Positions 25,019 to 33,957 of a stretch of 64,000 nt of DNA are shown piece by piece. The first letter of the stretch is position 1; each line of letters starts with the position of its first letter. Made by a program: the position numbers and the translations under genes. Origin of the DNA: Paenibacillus_AA sp045062745 (GTDB lineage Bacteria; Bacillota; Bacilli; Paenibacillales; NBRC-103111). The notes under the pieces are model-generated. The model made no database searches and was not told the origin of the DNA. It worked only from the letters and a program-made list of their open reading frames with translations. The DNA is taken from NCBI RefSeq assembly GCF_045062745.1, contig NZ_JBJGED010000038.1, positions 4,526 to 68,525 on the forward strand, read 5' to 3'.

Positions 25019-28000
25019 ATGAGCAAACGGTATTGGGCGGCACTATGTTTGGCCTGGCTGCTGCTGGGCTGGCTGGCTGCCCCGAGCGGTCATGCACTGG
25101 AAGGGACGACTGCGAAGGCTTTTTATGTGGCTCCGGATGGGAACGATTCCAATTCAGGCGGGCCAAGCGATCCGTTCCGTACGCTGGAGATGGCGAGGAA
25201 CGCTATTCGTTCGCTCAAGAGCGAGTTCGGATTGCCGGCCGGCGGCGTAACCGTCTATTTGAGAGAGGGCACTTATCCGAGGAGCGAATCGTTCGAGCTG
25301 ACGGAGGAGGATTCCGGTACCCCCGATTCCCCGATCGTCTATCGCGCCTATCCCGGCGAGACGGTTCGGCTGTCAGGCGGTACGAAGCTGGACCGCTCCG
25401 GCTTCAAGGCTGTTACCGACCCGGCCGTGCTGCAGCGGATCATCGATCCGGAGGCGCGCAGCCGACTGTTGCAGTTCGACCTGGCGGCCCACGGGTTGAC
25501 CGACTATGGACAGCTCAGCAGGCACGGTTACTGGAAGGCGAGCGATATCAGCCTGCTGCCGCCGATGCAGCTGTACGTCGACGGGAAAGGCATGACGCTG
25601 GCCCGGTGGCCGAACAACGGAACCGTCCAAATGGGGGATATCGTGGATCCCGGGCCGACGGTGGACGATCCGGATCTTCAGTTGAGAGGAGGGACTTTCA
25701 AGTACGAGTACGATCGTCCCAGGTACTGGACGCAAGCGGATGACATATGGCTGGACGGCATCTTCGGCTACAGCTGGGAGTGGTCGTACAACAAGATCGC
25801 GAGCATCGATACCGAGAACCGGTCGATTACGCTGCAGTATGGCGAAATGTCCGGCATCCAGAAGAACTGGTACCCCGATTTCCATTTCGCCGAGAATTTG
25901 CTGGAAGAGATCGACGCGCCGGGCGAATATTACATCGACCGGAAGAACGGCGTATTGTATGTTCTTCCGAACGCGGCCTTCCTGACCGGACACGGCGACA
26001 TCACGGTGACGACGCTGAAGGGGCCCATGATCACGACGATGGGAGCTTCCCATATCCGGTTCGAAGAGCTCATGCTGGAGTACGGCCGGGATACGGCGGC
26101 GGTTATTATCGGAGGCGCCGGCGTGACGATCTCGCATCTCGACATTGCCAACTTCGCGGGCGGCGCCGTGTACGTCAACGTGCCGAGCCGGTTCATGGCT
26201 CCTGTTCCGGATAGTGCGCTGGTCGGCGTCGATCATTCGATTGACAGCACCCACATTCACCATATCGGGGCGCTGGCCGTTACGCTGAACGGCGGGGACG
26301 CGGCTCTTCTGACACCGGGGAACAATCAGGTGACGAACTCCCATATTCATGACTTCGCTTTCTACAACAAAGCTTACAATCCCGGCGTCGTCCTGCGGGG
26401 AGTCGGCAACCGGGCGGCCGGCAACGAGATTCACGATGCGCCGCATCCGGGGATCTTGATTTTCGGCAACGATCATCTGGTCGAATACAACAACGTCTAC
26501 GACATTTGCAAACTGTTCTCCGACCTCGGCGCGATCTATATGAATGCTGGAGCGACCCCGCAGGAGCGGGGGACGGTCATCCGGCGCAATTATTTTCATC
26601 ATATCGGAGAGCACAAGCCGGGCGTGGAGGGAGTGTATCCCGACAACCTGACGATGGGGCTGACAATCGAGCAGAACATTTTCTACAAGATGGGAAATGC
26701 CGCGATCAAAAGCAATGCCGGGTCTTACATTAAGGCGGACAATAATCTATTCATCGACACGTTCGTTCCGTACGACAACCAAGAGATGTTCATGGGCAAC
26801 GGGCCCGGCAACAAGATCGATACCGACTATATGCCGCAATGGAAGGCGATCTTCGAGCGGTATAACAATTTCATCGGTACCCCGTACTTGACCGAATATC
26901 CGGAGCTTGGCCGCTTCTTCGAAGAGAACCGCTATTATCCGGACAGCAACCGTTTTACGAACAACGTCATCTACAACCCGACGGTTCAGCGGTCCTCGGA
27001 GGTCAATTCGCAAGGCGCGAGGGATGTGTACAGCCTGCTGAATTATGCCGGCAACTGGGTGACCGACCAGGATCCGGGCTTCGAGAATCTGACCGGCGGT
27101 GATTTGCGGCTGCGGGAGGACGCACCGGTATGGAGCCAAATTCCCGGCTTCGTCAAGATCCCGTTCGAGCTGATCGGCACGCAGGGGAAAGTCGGGATCT
27201 CCCATGCGCCGGATACCGTCGAGCTCCTCGATGTCGAATTTCCTTATGCGAACATAACGATGGGATTGGGCGAGACCGCGGCCGTCCTAGCCGAGGCGAT
27301 CCCTTGGAATGCCACCAATGCATCGGTGACATACAGCAGCAGCAATCCGGCTGTTGCGGCTGTAGACGCGAACGGCAGCGTGCAGGCGCTGGCGCCGGGA
27401 ACGGCGGTGATCACCGCGCGGTCGGCGGCCAACCCGGCTTTATCGGACGAATGCGAAGTGACGGTTGTGGGCGGCGACGGGGTAATGTACTTCACCGATT
27501 TCGAATCCGGCGGTAACGGCTGGCCGGTAGACGCCAATCACAGCATTGAGGCGGATTCGGAAGGCAATCATTGGTATCGGCTGGCCGGGGGAGCGAATGC
27601 CCAATCGCAGAGAGACTTCACCGACTATGTGCTCGAATACAAGCTGAAGACGCCTGCGTCGATGCCTGTCGGCGCGAACTTCCTGATGTACGAACGCAAC
27701 GGGACGAACGGCAGCGGGTATGTCTTCTACAAGAAGACGGCAGCGGGATCCTTATGGGCGTTGTACGACTCGAAGTGGCAGACGCTGGCGGAAGTCGACC
27801 TGACCCAAGACGATCTCCTGCCCGATCGGATTTATGAGATCAAGCTCGTGGTCCAAGGAGCGAACGTCAACCTGTACGTCGGCGGGGAGCTGCGTCTGCT
27901 AGGGGTGAACCCGTCCCACAGTCCTAGCGGTAAAGTCGGTTTTTATGTAGAAGGATTTACGGACATGCGGTTTGACGACGTGAAGTTCTCGCTCATCCGG

Positions 28001-28807
28001 GAGCCGGTAACGGGAATCGAAGTGAAGCCTGGCACGCTGTCGCTTCAGATGGGCGAGAGAAGCCAGCTGGCGGCGAGCGTATGGCCGCAGGAAGCCTCCA
28101 ACCGGAAGGTACGGTGGATGTCCAGCGATTCGGCCGTGGCGAGCGTAGACGACACGGGCTTGGTGTCGGCGCATCAGCCTGGAACGGCGGTCATGACAGC
28201 CGTATCCGACGAGAATGACCAAATAAAAGCCGAATCGGCCGTTACGGTTCTCCCCTGGCCGGATTACCCGATTCAATCGCTGAATAAGGCCGTCAAGGAC
28301 AAGAAGGGATGGACGGATTCGGATGCGGTTGATTTTCATAAAGGGAACATCCGAATCTCGGGAGAAGGCGTATACGGTTACGAAGAGCAGAAGTTCGGCA
28401 GCGCGCTTCTTCGGTTCAATGCCAAGCTGGGAGCGTTCGGCGGAGGCTGGTATGGGTTCGCGCTGCGCTCCGACCGCACCGGCGATCCGACCTGGGTGAA
28501 CGGCAATAAAGGCTACCTGGTTGTCATTAAGGAGGACCAGATTGAATTCCAGACGTGGAAACCGGGGCAGAAAATGGTCCGGATTATCCCGAATACGGAA
28601 TTCAAAGCCGGCGGCGAATATGAGATCGAGATCGGCGTCATTCGTTCCTCTACAGGAGAACGATTTATCCTCAAATCGGGTTCCCGCGTGATCCTGAATG
28701 AATGGGACGCCGACCCGAATAATCCGATCGCGGCGGAAGGGTATTTCAACGTGTATAACTATGCCAAGGGGAACGCGATCGAGTTAATGCCGGCTAAAGA
28801 CAAATAA
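25019..28807 (+). CDS. Large secreted right-handed beta-helix protein with Ig-like domains
   Basis: The 1262-residue product has a signal peptide (cleavage near GHALEG), then FYVAPDGNDSNSGGPSDPFRTLEMA, the usual opening of pectate-lyase-fold beta-helix proteins, with the helix running to about 730. A bacterial Ig-like 2 domain (about 738-822), a LamG-like jelly roll (about 825-990), a second Ig-like 2 domain (about 995-1075) and a final jelly roll follow. The helix part resembles GH141-like or lyase-like enzymes acting on plant or other complex polysaccharides, but catalytic residues cannot be assigned. GGAAGGA lies 10 bases before the ATG at 25019; the GTG at 25016 is an alternative. Its promoter region carries the shared 24-base box. 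Confidence 0.82.
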   Translation: MSKRYWAALCLAWLLLGWLAAPSGHALEGTTAKAFYVAPDGNDSNSGGPSDPFRTLEMARNAIRSLKSEFGLPAGGVTVYLREGTYPRSESFELTEEDSGTPDSPIVYRAYPGETVRLSGGTKLDRSGFKAVTDPAVLQRIIDPEARSRLLQFDLAAHGLTDYGQLSRHGYWKASDISLLPPMQLYVDGKGMTLARWPNNGTVQMGDIVDPGPTVDDPDLQLRGGTFKYEYDRPRYWTQADDIWLDGIFGYSWEWSYNKIASIDTENRSITLQYGEMSGIQKNWYPDFHFAENLLEEIDAPGEYYIDRKNGVLYVLPNAAFLTGHGDITVTTLKGPMITTMGASHIRFEELMLEYGRDTAAVIIGGAGVTISHLDIANFAGGAVYVNVPSRFMAPVPDSALVGVDHSIDSTHIHHIGALAVTLNGGDAALLTPGNNQVTNSHIHDFAFYNKAYNPGVVLRGVGNRAAGNEIHDAPHPGILIFGNDHLVEYNNVYDICKLFSDLGAIYMNAGATPQERGTVIRRNYFHHIGEHKPGVEGVYPDNLTMGLTIEQNIFYKMGNAAIKSNAGSYIKADNNLFIDTFVPYDNQEMFMGNGPGNKIDTDYMPQWKAIFERYNNFIGTPYLTEYPELGRFFEENRYYPDSNRFTNNVIYNPTVQRSSEVNSQGARDVYSLLNYAGNWVTDQDPGFENLTGGDLRLREDAPVWSQIPGFVKIPFELIGTQGKVGISHAPDTVELLDVEFPYANITMGLGETAAVLAEAIPWNATNASVTYSSSNPAVAAVDANGSVQALAPGTAVITARSAANPALSDECEVTVVGGDGVMYFTDFESGGNGWPVDANHSIEADSEGNHWYRLAGGANAQSQRDFTDYVLEYKLKTPASMPVGANFLMYERNGTNGSGYVFYKKTAAGSLWALYDSKWQTLAEVDLTQDDLLPDRIYEIKLVVQGANVNLYVGGELRLLGVNPSHSPSGKVGFYVEGFTDMRFDDVKFSLIREPVTGIEVKPGTLSLQMGERSQLAASVWPQEASNRKVRWMSSDSAVASVDDTGLVSAHQPGTAVMTAVSDENDQIKAESAVTVLPWPDYPIQSLNKAVKDKKGWTDSDAVDFHKGNIRISGEGVYGYEEQKFGSALLRFNAKLGAFGGGWYGFALRSDRTGDPTWVNGNKGYLVVIKEDQIEFQTWKPGQKMVRIIPNTEFKAGGEYEIEIGVIRSSTGERFILKSGSRVILNEWDADPNNPIAAEGYFNVYNYAKGNAIELMPAKDK

Positions 28808-28819
28808 CTTCGCCTTGCG

Positions 28820-28856
28820 GAGCCGCCCGGATATATGGAAAGGGCGGCTCTTGTTA
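28820..28856 (+). terminator. Terminator after the beta-helix gene
   Basis: GAGCCGCCC (28820-28828) pairs with GGGCGGCTC (28842-28850), followed by TTGTTAT. Confidence 0.75.
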
Positions 28857-28902
28857 TCGGTAGGATGCGAATTTTGATGGAAACCTCAAATTAGGCGATC
28901 GG

Positions 28903-28926
28903 AATTGATACGATATTCAATTTTTG
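28903..28926 (+). promoter_or_regulatory. Shared 24-base box, copy 2 (before importer genes)
   Basis: AATTGATACGATATTC then AATTTTTG, 93 bases before the permease start. A further related segment, TGCGAATTTTG, lies at 28866. See the copy at 24888. Confidence 0.5.
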
Positions 28927-29018
28927 AGATATCTGAAGCGCTTGCCGGTATGCCATGATGAGGGAGCGGAACGTCGACGAATCCGAACCATCTTATCCGA
29001 CAAGGGGGGACAGACCGC

Positions 29019-29978
29019 ATGAGCCAATCCGAAGTCGTCGCGCGTTTCGCCGCCGCCGAGGGCAAGACGAAACACCGCAGGAAGTTTCGCAGCGGCGATA
29101 AGGAGCTCACCCTTCTCGCGCTGCCGGCGATCCTCTATATTTTCATCTTCAGCTATCTGACCATGTTCGGCGTCATCATTGCCTTCAAGAACTACAGATA
29201 CGACCAAGGCATCTGGGGGAGCGAGTGGGTTGGGCTCGACAACTTCAAATTTTTCTTCCTGACCGAAAAGGCGTATATTGTCACCCGCAATACCGTGCTT
29301 TACAATGTCTGGTTTTGGATCGTGACGACGTTCTGCGCTTTGCTCGTCGCGATTCTGCTGAACGAAATTTCGCGAAAGTGGAGCAAGTATTACCAGACGG
29401 TCATGTTCCTTCCGACCTTCGTATCCTGGGTCGTCATTATGTACCTCGCGCAAATGTTCCTGCATCATGACTACGGCTTCATCAATCGGCTGCTGGAATC
29501 GGTCGGCGGGGAACGAGTACGCTGGTATTTGGAGCCGGCCTACTGGCCGATGATCCTTACTTTGGCCCATTTGTGGAAATCGATCGGGTTCTCGGCGCTC
29601 GTCTATTACGCAGGTATCGTGGCGATCGATCCGTCTTATTACGAGGCCGCGCGGATCGATGGAGCGACCCGGTTCCAGATGGTGCGCAAGATTACGATTC
29701 CGATGCTGGCCCCGCTCATCACCATCCTGTTGATTATGGCGATCGGGAGCATGTTCCGCGGGGATTTTGGCCTTCACTTTTTCGTATCAGGCAATTCACC
29801 GCTGCTGTACAACTCGGTCGATATTATCGACACGTTCGTCTACCGTGCGCTCAGCGTGAGCGGCGACATCTCGATGGCGGCCGCCGTCGGTCTGTACCAG
29901 TCGCTGGTCGGGTTTGTGCTGGTGGTGGCGGCTAACTATACGGTGAAGAAAATCAATGAAGAAAATTCCCTTTGGTAG
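29019..29978 (+). CDS. Sugar ABC transporter permease (LplB type), second importer
   Basis: The 319-residue protein has six transmembrane helices with the LplB pattern: LLALPAILYIFIFSYLTMFGV, the loop SEWVGLDNFKFFF and the EAA loop SYYEAARIDGATRFQMVRKITIP. AAGGGGGGA lies eight or so bases before the ATG. It overlaps closely with the next permease (15 bases) and forms an importer with it and the lipoprotein at 30929. The operator-like box at 28903 links it to the membrane AraC regulator. No ATPase is encoded. Confidence 0.9.
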   Translation: MSQSEVVARFAAAEGKTKHRRKFRSGDKELTLLALPAILYIFIFSYLTMFGVIIAFKNYRYDQGIWGSEWVGLDNFKFFFLTEKAYIVTRNTVLYNVWFWIVTTFCALLVAILLNEISRKWSKYYQTVMFLPTFVSWVVIMYLAQMFLHHDYGFINRLLESVGGERVRWYLEPAYWPMILTLAHLWKSIGFSALVYYAGIVAIDPSYYEAARIDGATRFQMVRKITIPMLAPLITILLIMAIGSMFRGDFGLHFFVSGNSPLLYNSVDIIDTFVYRALSVSGDISMAAAVGLYQSLVGFVLVVAANYTVKKINEENSLW

Positions 29979-29992
29979 GAGGTATCGCATCC

Positions 29993-30889
29993 TTGAAACG
30001 AGTAGCTTCAACCCGCAACCAGGCAGGCAATGCGATCATCCATGCGGTGTTTTTCCTCCTGTCCATCGCAATCGTGGCGCCGTTTCTGTTGATCGTATCC
30101 GTTTCCTTGACCGATGAGAAAGCGTTGACGGCGTTCGGGTATTCCTTCTTTCCGTCCCGCTTCAGCTTGGTCGCCTACGAATTCGTCCTGCGGACACCCG
30201 GCGTGCTGCTGCGGGCATACGGGAACACCATTTTCATCACCGTGACCGGTACCATCCTGAGTCTCTTGATCACCAGCATGGTCGCGTACACGATCTCGAG
30301 AAGAGATTATCGGTGGAGAGCCCCGTTGACGGTTTATATCTTTTTCACGATGCTGTTCTCCGGCGGTCTGGTGCCGTTCTATATCCTGATGACGCAGTAC
30401 CTGCATCTGAAAGATTCGCTTTGGGCGATCATCCTTCCCGGCATGCTGTCTCCCTTCTACGTACTCATTATGAAGGGATTCATGGGCAAAATTCCGCATG
30501 AGCTGATCGAATCGGCCAAAGTGGACGGGGCGAGTGAATGGCGGATCTTCTTCCTCATGATCTTGCCGCTCTCGACGCCGGCGCTGGCGACGCTCGGTCT
30601 GTTCATCGCATTCAATTATTGGAACGAGTGGTTCCACGCGCTCCTGTTCATCGATAACGACAAGCTTGTTCCACTCCAGCTTCTGCTTGTCCGAATCATG
30701 AATACGCTCGATTTTCTCCGCAATAACAGCGAATACATCCAGAACTTGGGGCTGGACATGAGCCAGCTGCCCAACGAATCGATGCGGATGGCGCTGGTCA
30801 TTATGGTGGCCGGCCCGATGATGTTTGTCTTTCCGTTTTTCCAAAAGTATTTCGTGCAGGGCATCGCGGTAGGTTCGTTAAAAGGGTAG
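29993..30889 (+). CDS. Sugar ABC transporter permease (YtcP type), second importer
   Basis: The 298-residue partner permease shows six helices, FSGGLVPFYILMTQYLHLKDS and the EAA loop ELIESAKVDGASEWRIFFLMILP. TAGGAGG at 29976-29982 points to the TTG at 29993 as start; a TTG at 29972 lies before the ribosome site and inside the upstream gene. Operon with the genes on both sides. Confidence 0.88.
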   Translation: MKRVASTRNQAGNAIIHAVFFLLSIAIVAPFLLIVSVSLTDEKALTAFGYSFFPSRFSLVAYEFVLRTPGVLLRAYGNTIFITVTGTILSLLITSMVAYTISRRDYRWRAPLTVYIFFTMLFSGGLVPFYILMTQYLHLKDSLWAIILPGMLSPFYVLIMKGFMGKIPHELIESAKVDGASEWRIFFLMILPLSTPALATLGLFIAFNYWNEWFHALLFIDNDKLVPLQLLLVRIMNTLDFLRNNSEYIQNLGLDMSQLPNESMRMALVIMVAGPMMFVFPFFQKYFVQGIAVGSLKG

Positions 30890-30928
30890 TCCCAATCAAT
30901 GATAGAATAAACAGATGGAGGGGTTTCA

Positions 30929-32428
30929 ATGAAGAAGGCTCGGTATGTCGGCATTCTGATCGCTTGTACGATTTTCTTCGCCACGGCGTGCAGCAGCAGA
31001 GACGGCGGCGCTCCTGCGGCAACCGGAGGCTCGGCCCAACCGGCTGCCACGGCGGGCGGAGACGCGCTGCCCGACGTCCAGCTCACCTGGTATTACGGCG
31101 TTGCCCAGGTGCCGCCTGACCAGAAGCTGATTGAAGACGAGGTCAACAAAATCACCAAATCCAAAATTCATGCCACTGTCAAGCTGAAGCCGATCGATTT
31201 CGGCAGCTATACGACGAAGCTGAACACAGCCAGCGCCGCGGGCGAGAAATTCGACCTGGTCTGGACGGCGAACTGGGCGTTCAACTACGACGAGAACGTG
31301 AAGAAGGGTGCGTTCCTGCCGCTCGACAAGCTGATCGACGCTTACGCTCCCGAGACGAAGAAGGCGATCCCGGCGTTTACGTGGGAAGCGACGAAGCATC
31401 AAGGCCAGATCTATGCGGTTCCGAACTATCAAACGGTAACTTCCCGTTACGGCATCAATGTGGTTAAAGAATATGCCGACAAATATGGGTTGGATGTCAG
31501 CAAAGTGAAACGATATGAGGATCTGGAGCCGTTCTTCGAGCAAGTCAAGCGGGGCGAGCCTGGGATCGTTCCGTTCATGCTCGTCGGTCCGCTCACGAAG
31601 TTTCATCCGTTCTTTTACGGTTATGACGATTACGGGGTGAAGATCGGCGACCCGTCGTATCGGACCAACTTCATGGAAGGCACGGCGGAATACAAGCAGT
31701 TCGTAGAATTGATGCACCGCTGGTTCGAGAAAGGCTATATCAATGAGGATGCGTCCACGGTCAAGCAGATCGATAGCCGATATAACGGCAAATTCGCCGC
31801 ATCCATCGAATACTCGATGAAGCCGGGGTATGAAGCGGAGATCAAAGCGAAAAATGGCGGAAGGGAGATCGTCGGCATTCCGCTTACGAACGTGACGACG
31901 ACCCGCACATCCAATATCGCCACGCTGACCGCCATTAGCCGCACCTCCAGCAATCCGGAACGTGCCATGATGCTGCTCGAATTGGTCAATACGAACCGGG
32001 AGCTGTTTAATTTGCTCAGCTTCGGCCTGGAAGGGAAACACCACACGAAGCTGAGCGACAACACGGTGAAAATCAATCCGAACAGCGGGTACACGGCTGC
32101 CAATTGGGTTTTCGGCAACGTGTTCAACGGCTATCTGATCGAAGGCCAAGCGCCGGATACATGGGCCGTGACCCGGAAGCTGAACGAATCGGCCGTCGTG
32201 CAGCCGACGTTCGGGTTCAACTTCAACGATGCGCCGGTGAAGGCGGAGAATGCCAACGTAGCGGCCATCCGGGCGGAATATGAGCCGCTGCTGTTCACGG
32301 GGACGATTGATCCGGCCAAATACTTGCCCGAGTATATCGATAAGCTGAAGAAAGCCGGTGTCGACAAAGTACTGGCGGAGCTCCAGAAACAGTTGGACGC
32401 TTGGGCGGCGGAGAAAAAGAATCGATAA
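30929..32428 (+). CDS. Sugar-binding lipoprotein with DUF3502-like end, second importer
   Basis: The 499-residue lipoprotein has a signal peptide with lipobox FATAC, a Gly/Ala linker, and a family 1 binding fold (VQLTWYYGVAQVPPDQKLIEDEVNK start). The last 70 residues (FGFNFNDAPVKAENANVAAI to the end) match the DUF3502 domain found at the C-terminus of LplA-like proteins. ATGGAGG lies about 8 bases before the ATG. It is third in the operon, 39 bases after the permease gene. It probably binds an oligosaccharide released by the beta-helix protein next door. Confidence 0.9.
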   Translation: MKKARYVGILIACTIFFATACSSRDGGAPAATGGSAQPAATAGGDALPDVQLTWYYGVAQVPPDQKLIEDEVNKITKSKIHATVKLKPIDFGSYTTKLNTASAAGEKFDLVWTANWAFNYDENVKKGAFLPLDKLIDAYAPETKKAIPAFTWEATKHQGQIYAVPNYQTVTSRYGINVVKEYADKYGLDVSKVKRYEDLEPFFEQVKRGEPGIVPFMLVGPLTKFHPFFYGYDDYGVKIGDPSYRTNFMEGTAEYKQFVELMHRWFEKGYINEDASTVKQIDSRYNGKFAASIEYSMKPGYEAEIKAKNGGREIVGIPLTNVTTTRTSNIATLTAISRTSSNPERAMMLLELVNTNRELFNLLSFGLEGKHHTKLSDNTVKINPNSGYTAANWVFGNVFNGYLIEGQAPDTWAVTRKLNESAVVQPTFGFNFNDAPVKAENANVAAIRAEYEPLLFTGTIDPAKYLPEYIDKLKKAGVDKVLAELQKQLDAWAAEKKNR

Positions 32429-32437
32429 TGTTCGGAA

Positions 32438-32466
32438 GGGAGCGTGCTGCAAAGCAGCTCCTTTTT
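32438..32466 (+). terminator. Likely terminator after the second importer operon
   Basis: GCTGC-AAA-GCAGC, extended by GGA/TCC across a bulge, and followed by five T residues. Confidence 0.5.
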
Positions 32467-32491
32467 CGCTCCAAAAAAGCGATGATTCACC

Positions 32492-32521
32492 TTGCATCCT
32501 TCATGCACGGTTTGCTAAGAT
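32492..32521 (+). promoter_or_regulatory. Sigma-A promoter of the leader peptide and efflux gene
   Basis: TTGCAT (32492-32497) and TAAGAT (32516-32521) with an 18-base spacer; predicted start near 32528, about 25 bases before the leader TTG. Confidence 0.55.
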
Positions 32522-32552
32522 GGTTTGTGAATTTGTAATGGAGGTGCTCCTT

Positions 32553-32579
32553 TTGACTCCTTCCATCCGCTTGAGGTAA
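32553..32579 (+). CDS. Leader peptide MTPSIRLR, probable macrolide-sensing attenuator
   Basis: TTG-ACT-CCT-TCC-ATC-CGC-TTG-AGG-TAA encodes eight residues, MTPSIRLR. A strong GGAGGTG (32540-32546) lies six bases before the TTG. The peptide is nearly the same as the known leader of pneumococcal mef (MTASMRLR) and the start of the ErmD leader (MTHSMRLR), in which the Arg-Leu-Arg segment makes the ribosome stall when a macrolide is bound. It stands 112 bases before a Mef-like efflux gene and under its promoter, exactly where such a sensor should be. It is too short for gene finders. The match to family knowledge is strong; induction is untested. Confidence 0.75.
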   Translation: MTPSIRLR

Positions 32580-32690
32580 GCCCAGGTACAATACGGATCG
32601 ACTCCGCCATTTTTTTGCTTAAATGGTGTGGGTTTATTTGTAGTGTACCTTTTTCAGCATACCCGGCGGAAAATAAAAGGAGGCCTACCT
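32580..32690 (+). promoter_or_regulatory. Putative attenuator between leader peptide and efflux gene
   Basis: Seven T residues (32610-32616) follow a short CGGA/TCCG stem, and CGCCATTT (32605-32612) can instead pair with AAATGGTG (32621-32628). TCCGCC (32603) can also pair with GGCGGA (32665). AAAAGGAG of the efflux ribosome site (32675-32682) is complementary to CTCCTTTT over the leader start codon (32547-32554). Alternative folds like these could switch either transcription or translation. No folding was computed. Confidence 0.45.
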
Positions 32691-33890
32691 ATGAACACTC
32701 AATGGAAACAAACGTTTGCGATTATATTCAGCGGTCAACTCTTTTCGATCTTAACTTCTTCAATGGTACAATTCTCGATCATCTGGCATTTGACGGAAAA
32801 GACGGAGTCCGCTGCGGTGCTGATGGTCGCCGGACTCGCCGCTTTTTTACCTCAAGCGCTGCTGGGACCCTTCATCGGAGTCTGGCTCGATCGGTGGAAC
32901 CGCAAGAAGACGATGATTGTAGCCGATAGCTCCATAGCGTTCTGCAGCTTGCTTCTCGGCGCTTATTTCTTCTTGGGAGAACCAAGCTTAGGCGTTGTGT
33001 ACGCGATTCTAATGATCCGCTCGACGGCTTCCGCCTTCCATGCTCCGGCCTTCCAGGCGAGCATTCCGCTTATCGCCCCGGAAGATCAATTGACGCGGGT
33101 GGCAGGCTGGCATCAAATGGTCTTTTCCTTCTCCAACGTGATCGGACCGGCACTCGGTATCGCTGTCTACTCGGCTACGTCCCTTGGAACCGTACTGTTC
33201 TTGGATGTCATCGGCGCCTTGCTGGCCAATCTCATGCTGATGCTCGTCACGATTCATCAACCGAAGCCGGAGACGATCCAGAAGTCATCGTTTTTCCTCG
33301 AATTCAAGCTCGGCTGGCAGGAGTTCGTCACCGTCAAGCCGATCGTGATCATTACAATCGCCACGGCGATTTTCGGGATTGTTTTTATGCCCCTAGCCAC
33401 TTTGTTTCCGCTTATGACGCTGTCCCATTTTGGCCGTGGGGGAACGAGCGCCAGTATTGTGGAGGCCGTGTTCAGCATTGGAATGATTGTTGGGGGCGCC
33501 TTGTTGTCTGTTCTCGCCTCGAAATTTAAAGACACGACGTATATGAGCTTCAGTTTGGTTTTGATCGGGTTCACCTGTGTCCTAAGCGGTGTGATCGATA
33601 GTAAAGCTTTCATTGGATTCGTGTTCTTATCGTTCTTGATGGGGGCGGCTGCACCGCTCTTCAACGGGCCTTATATGGCGATGATTCAGAAGGCTTATGA
33701 GCCTGAACGCTTGGGTCGTGTGATTTCGTTCGTCACGAGCATCACGCTGCTTTCGTCGCCGATCGGGCTTGTGCTGGCAGGACCCGTTGTCGATCGATAC
33801 GGGGTGCAACAGTGGTTTTTCTGGTCAGGGGTGGTCATTGTCTTTACCGGACTATTCATTGGTTATAAATTCAAAAGCCGCAATCGATAA
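32691..33890 (+). CDS. Mef-like MFS efflux pump (DHA3 family)
   Basis: The 399-residue protein has twelve predicted helices and clear likeness to macrolide efflux proteins: SGQLFSILTSSMVQFSIIWHLTEKT, FLPQALLGPFIGVWLDRWNRKKTMIVAD, and a C-terminal ERLGRVISFVTSITLLSSPIGLVLAGPV, each with a close counterpart in MefA (about 405 residues). The ATG at 32691 follows AAAAGGAGG by about 7 bases; the longer ORF upstream lacks a site. It pumps drugs out in exchange for protons. The upstream leader peptide suggests that macrolide-bound ribosomes induce it. No msrD/mel-type ABC-F gene is next to it, unlike mef operons in streptococci. Substrate is inferred. Confidence 0.87.
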   Translation: MNTQWKQTFAIIFSGQLFSILTSSMVQFSIIWHLTEKTESAAVLMVAGLAAFLPQALLGPFIGVWLDRWNRKKTMIVADSSIAFCSLLLGAYFFLGEPSLGVVYAILMIRSTASAFHAPAFQASIPLIAPEDQLTRVAGWHQMVFSFSNVIGPALGIAVYSATSLGTVLFLDVIGALLANLMLMLVTIHQPKPETIQKSSFFLEFKLGWQEFVTVKPIVIITIATAIFGIVFMPLATLFPLMTLSHFGRGGTSASIVEAVFSIGMIVGGALLSVLASKFKDTTYMSFSLVLIGFTCVLSGVIDSKAFIGFVFLSFLMGAAAPLFNGPYMAMIQKAYEPERLGRVISFVTSITLLSSPIGLVLAGPVVDRYGVQQWFFWSGVVIVFTGLFIGYKFKSRNR

Positions 33891-33957
33891 GAAATGTCCC
33901 CGCTCCTCCCATGCTAGAATGAGGATAAACCAGAGACAGCATTGGGAGGAACGGTTC

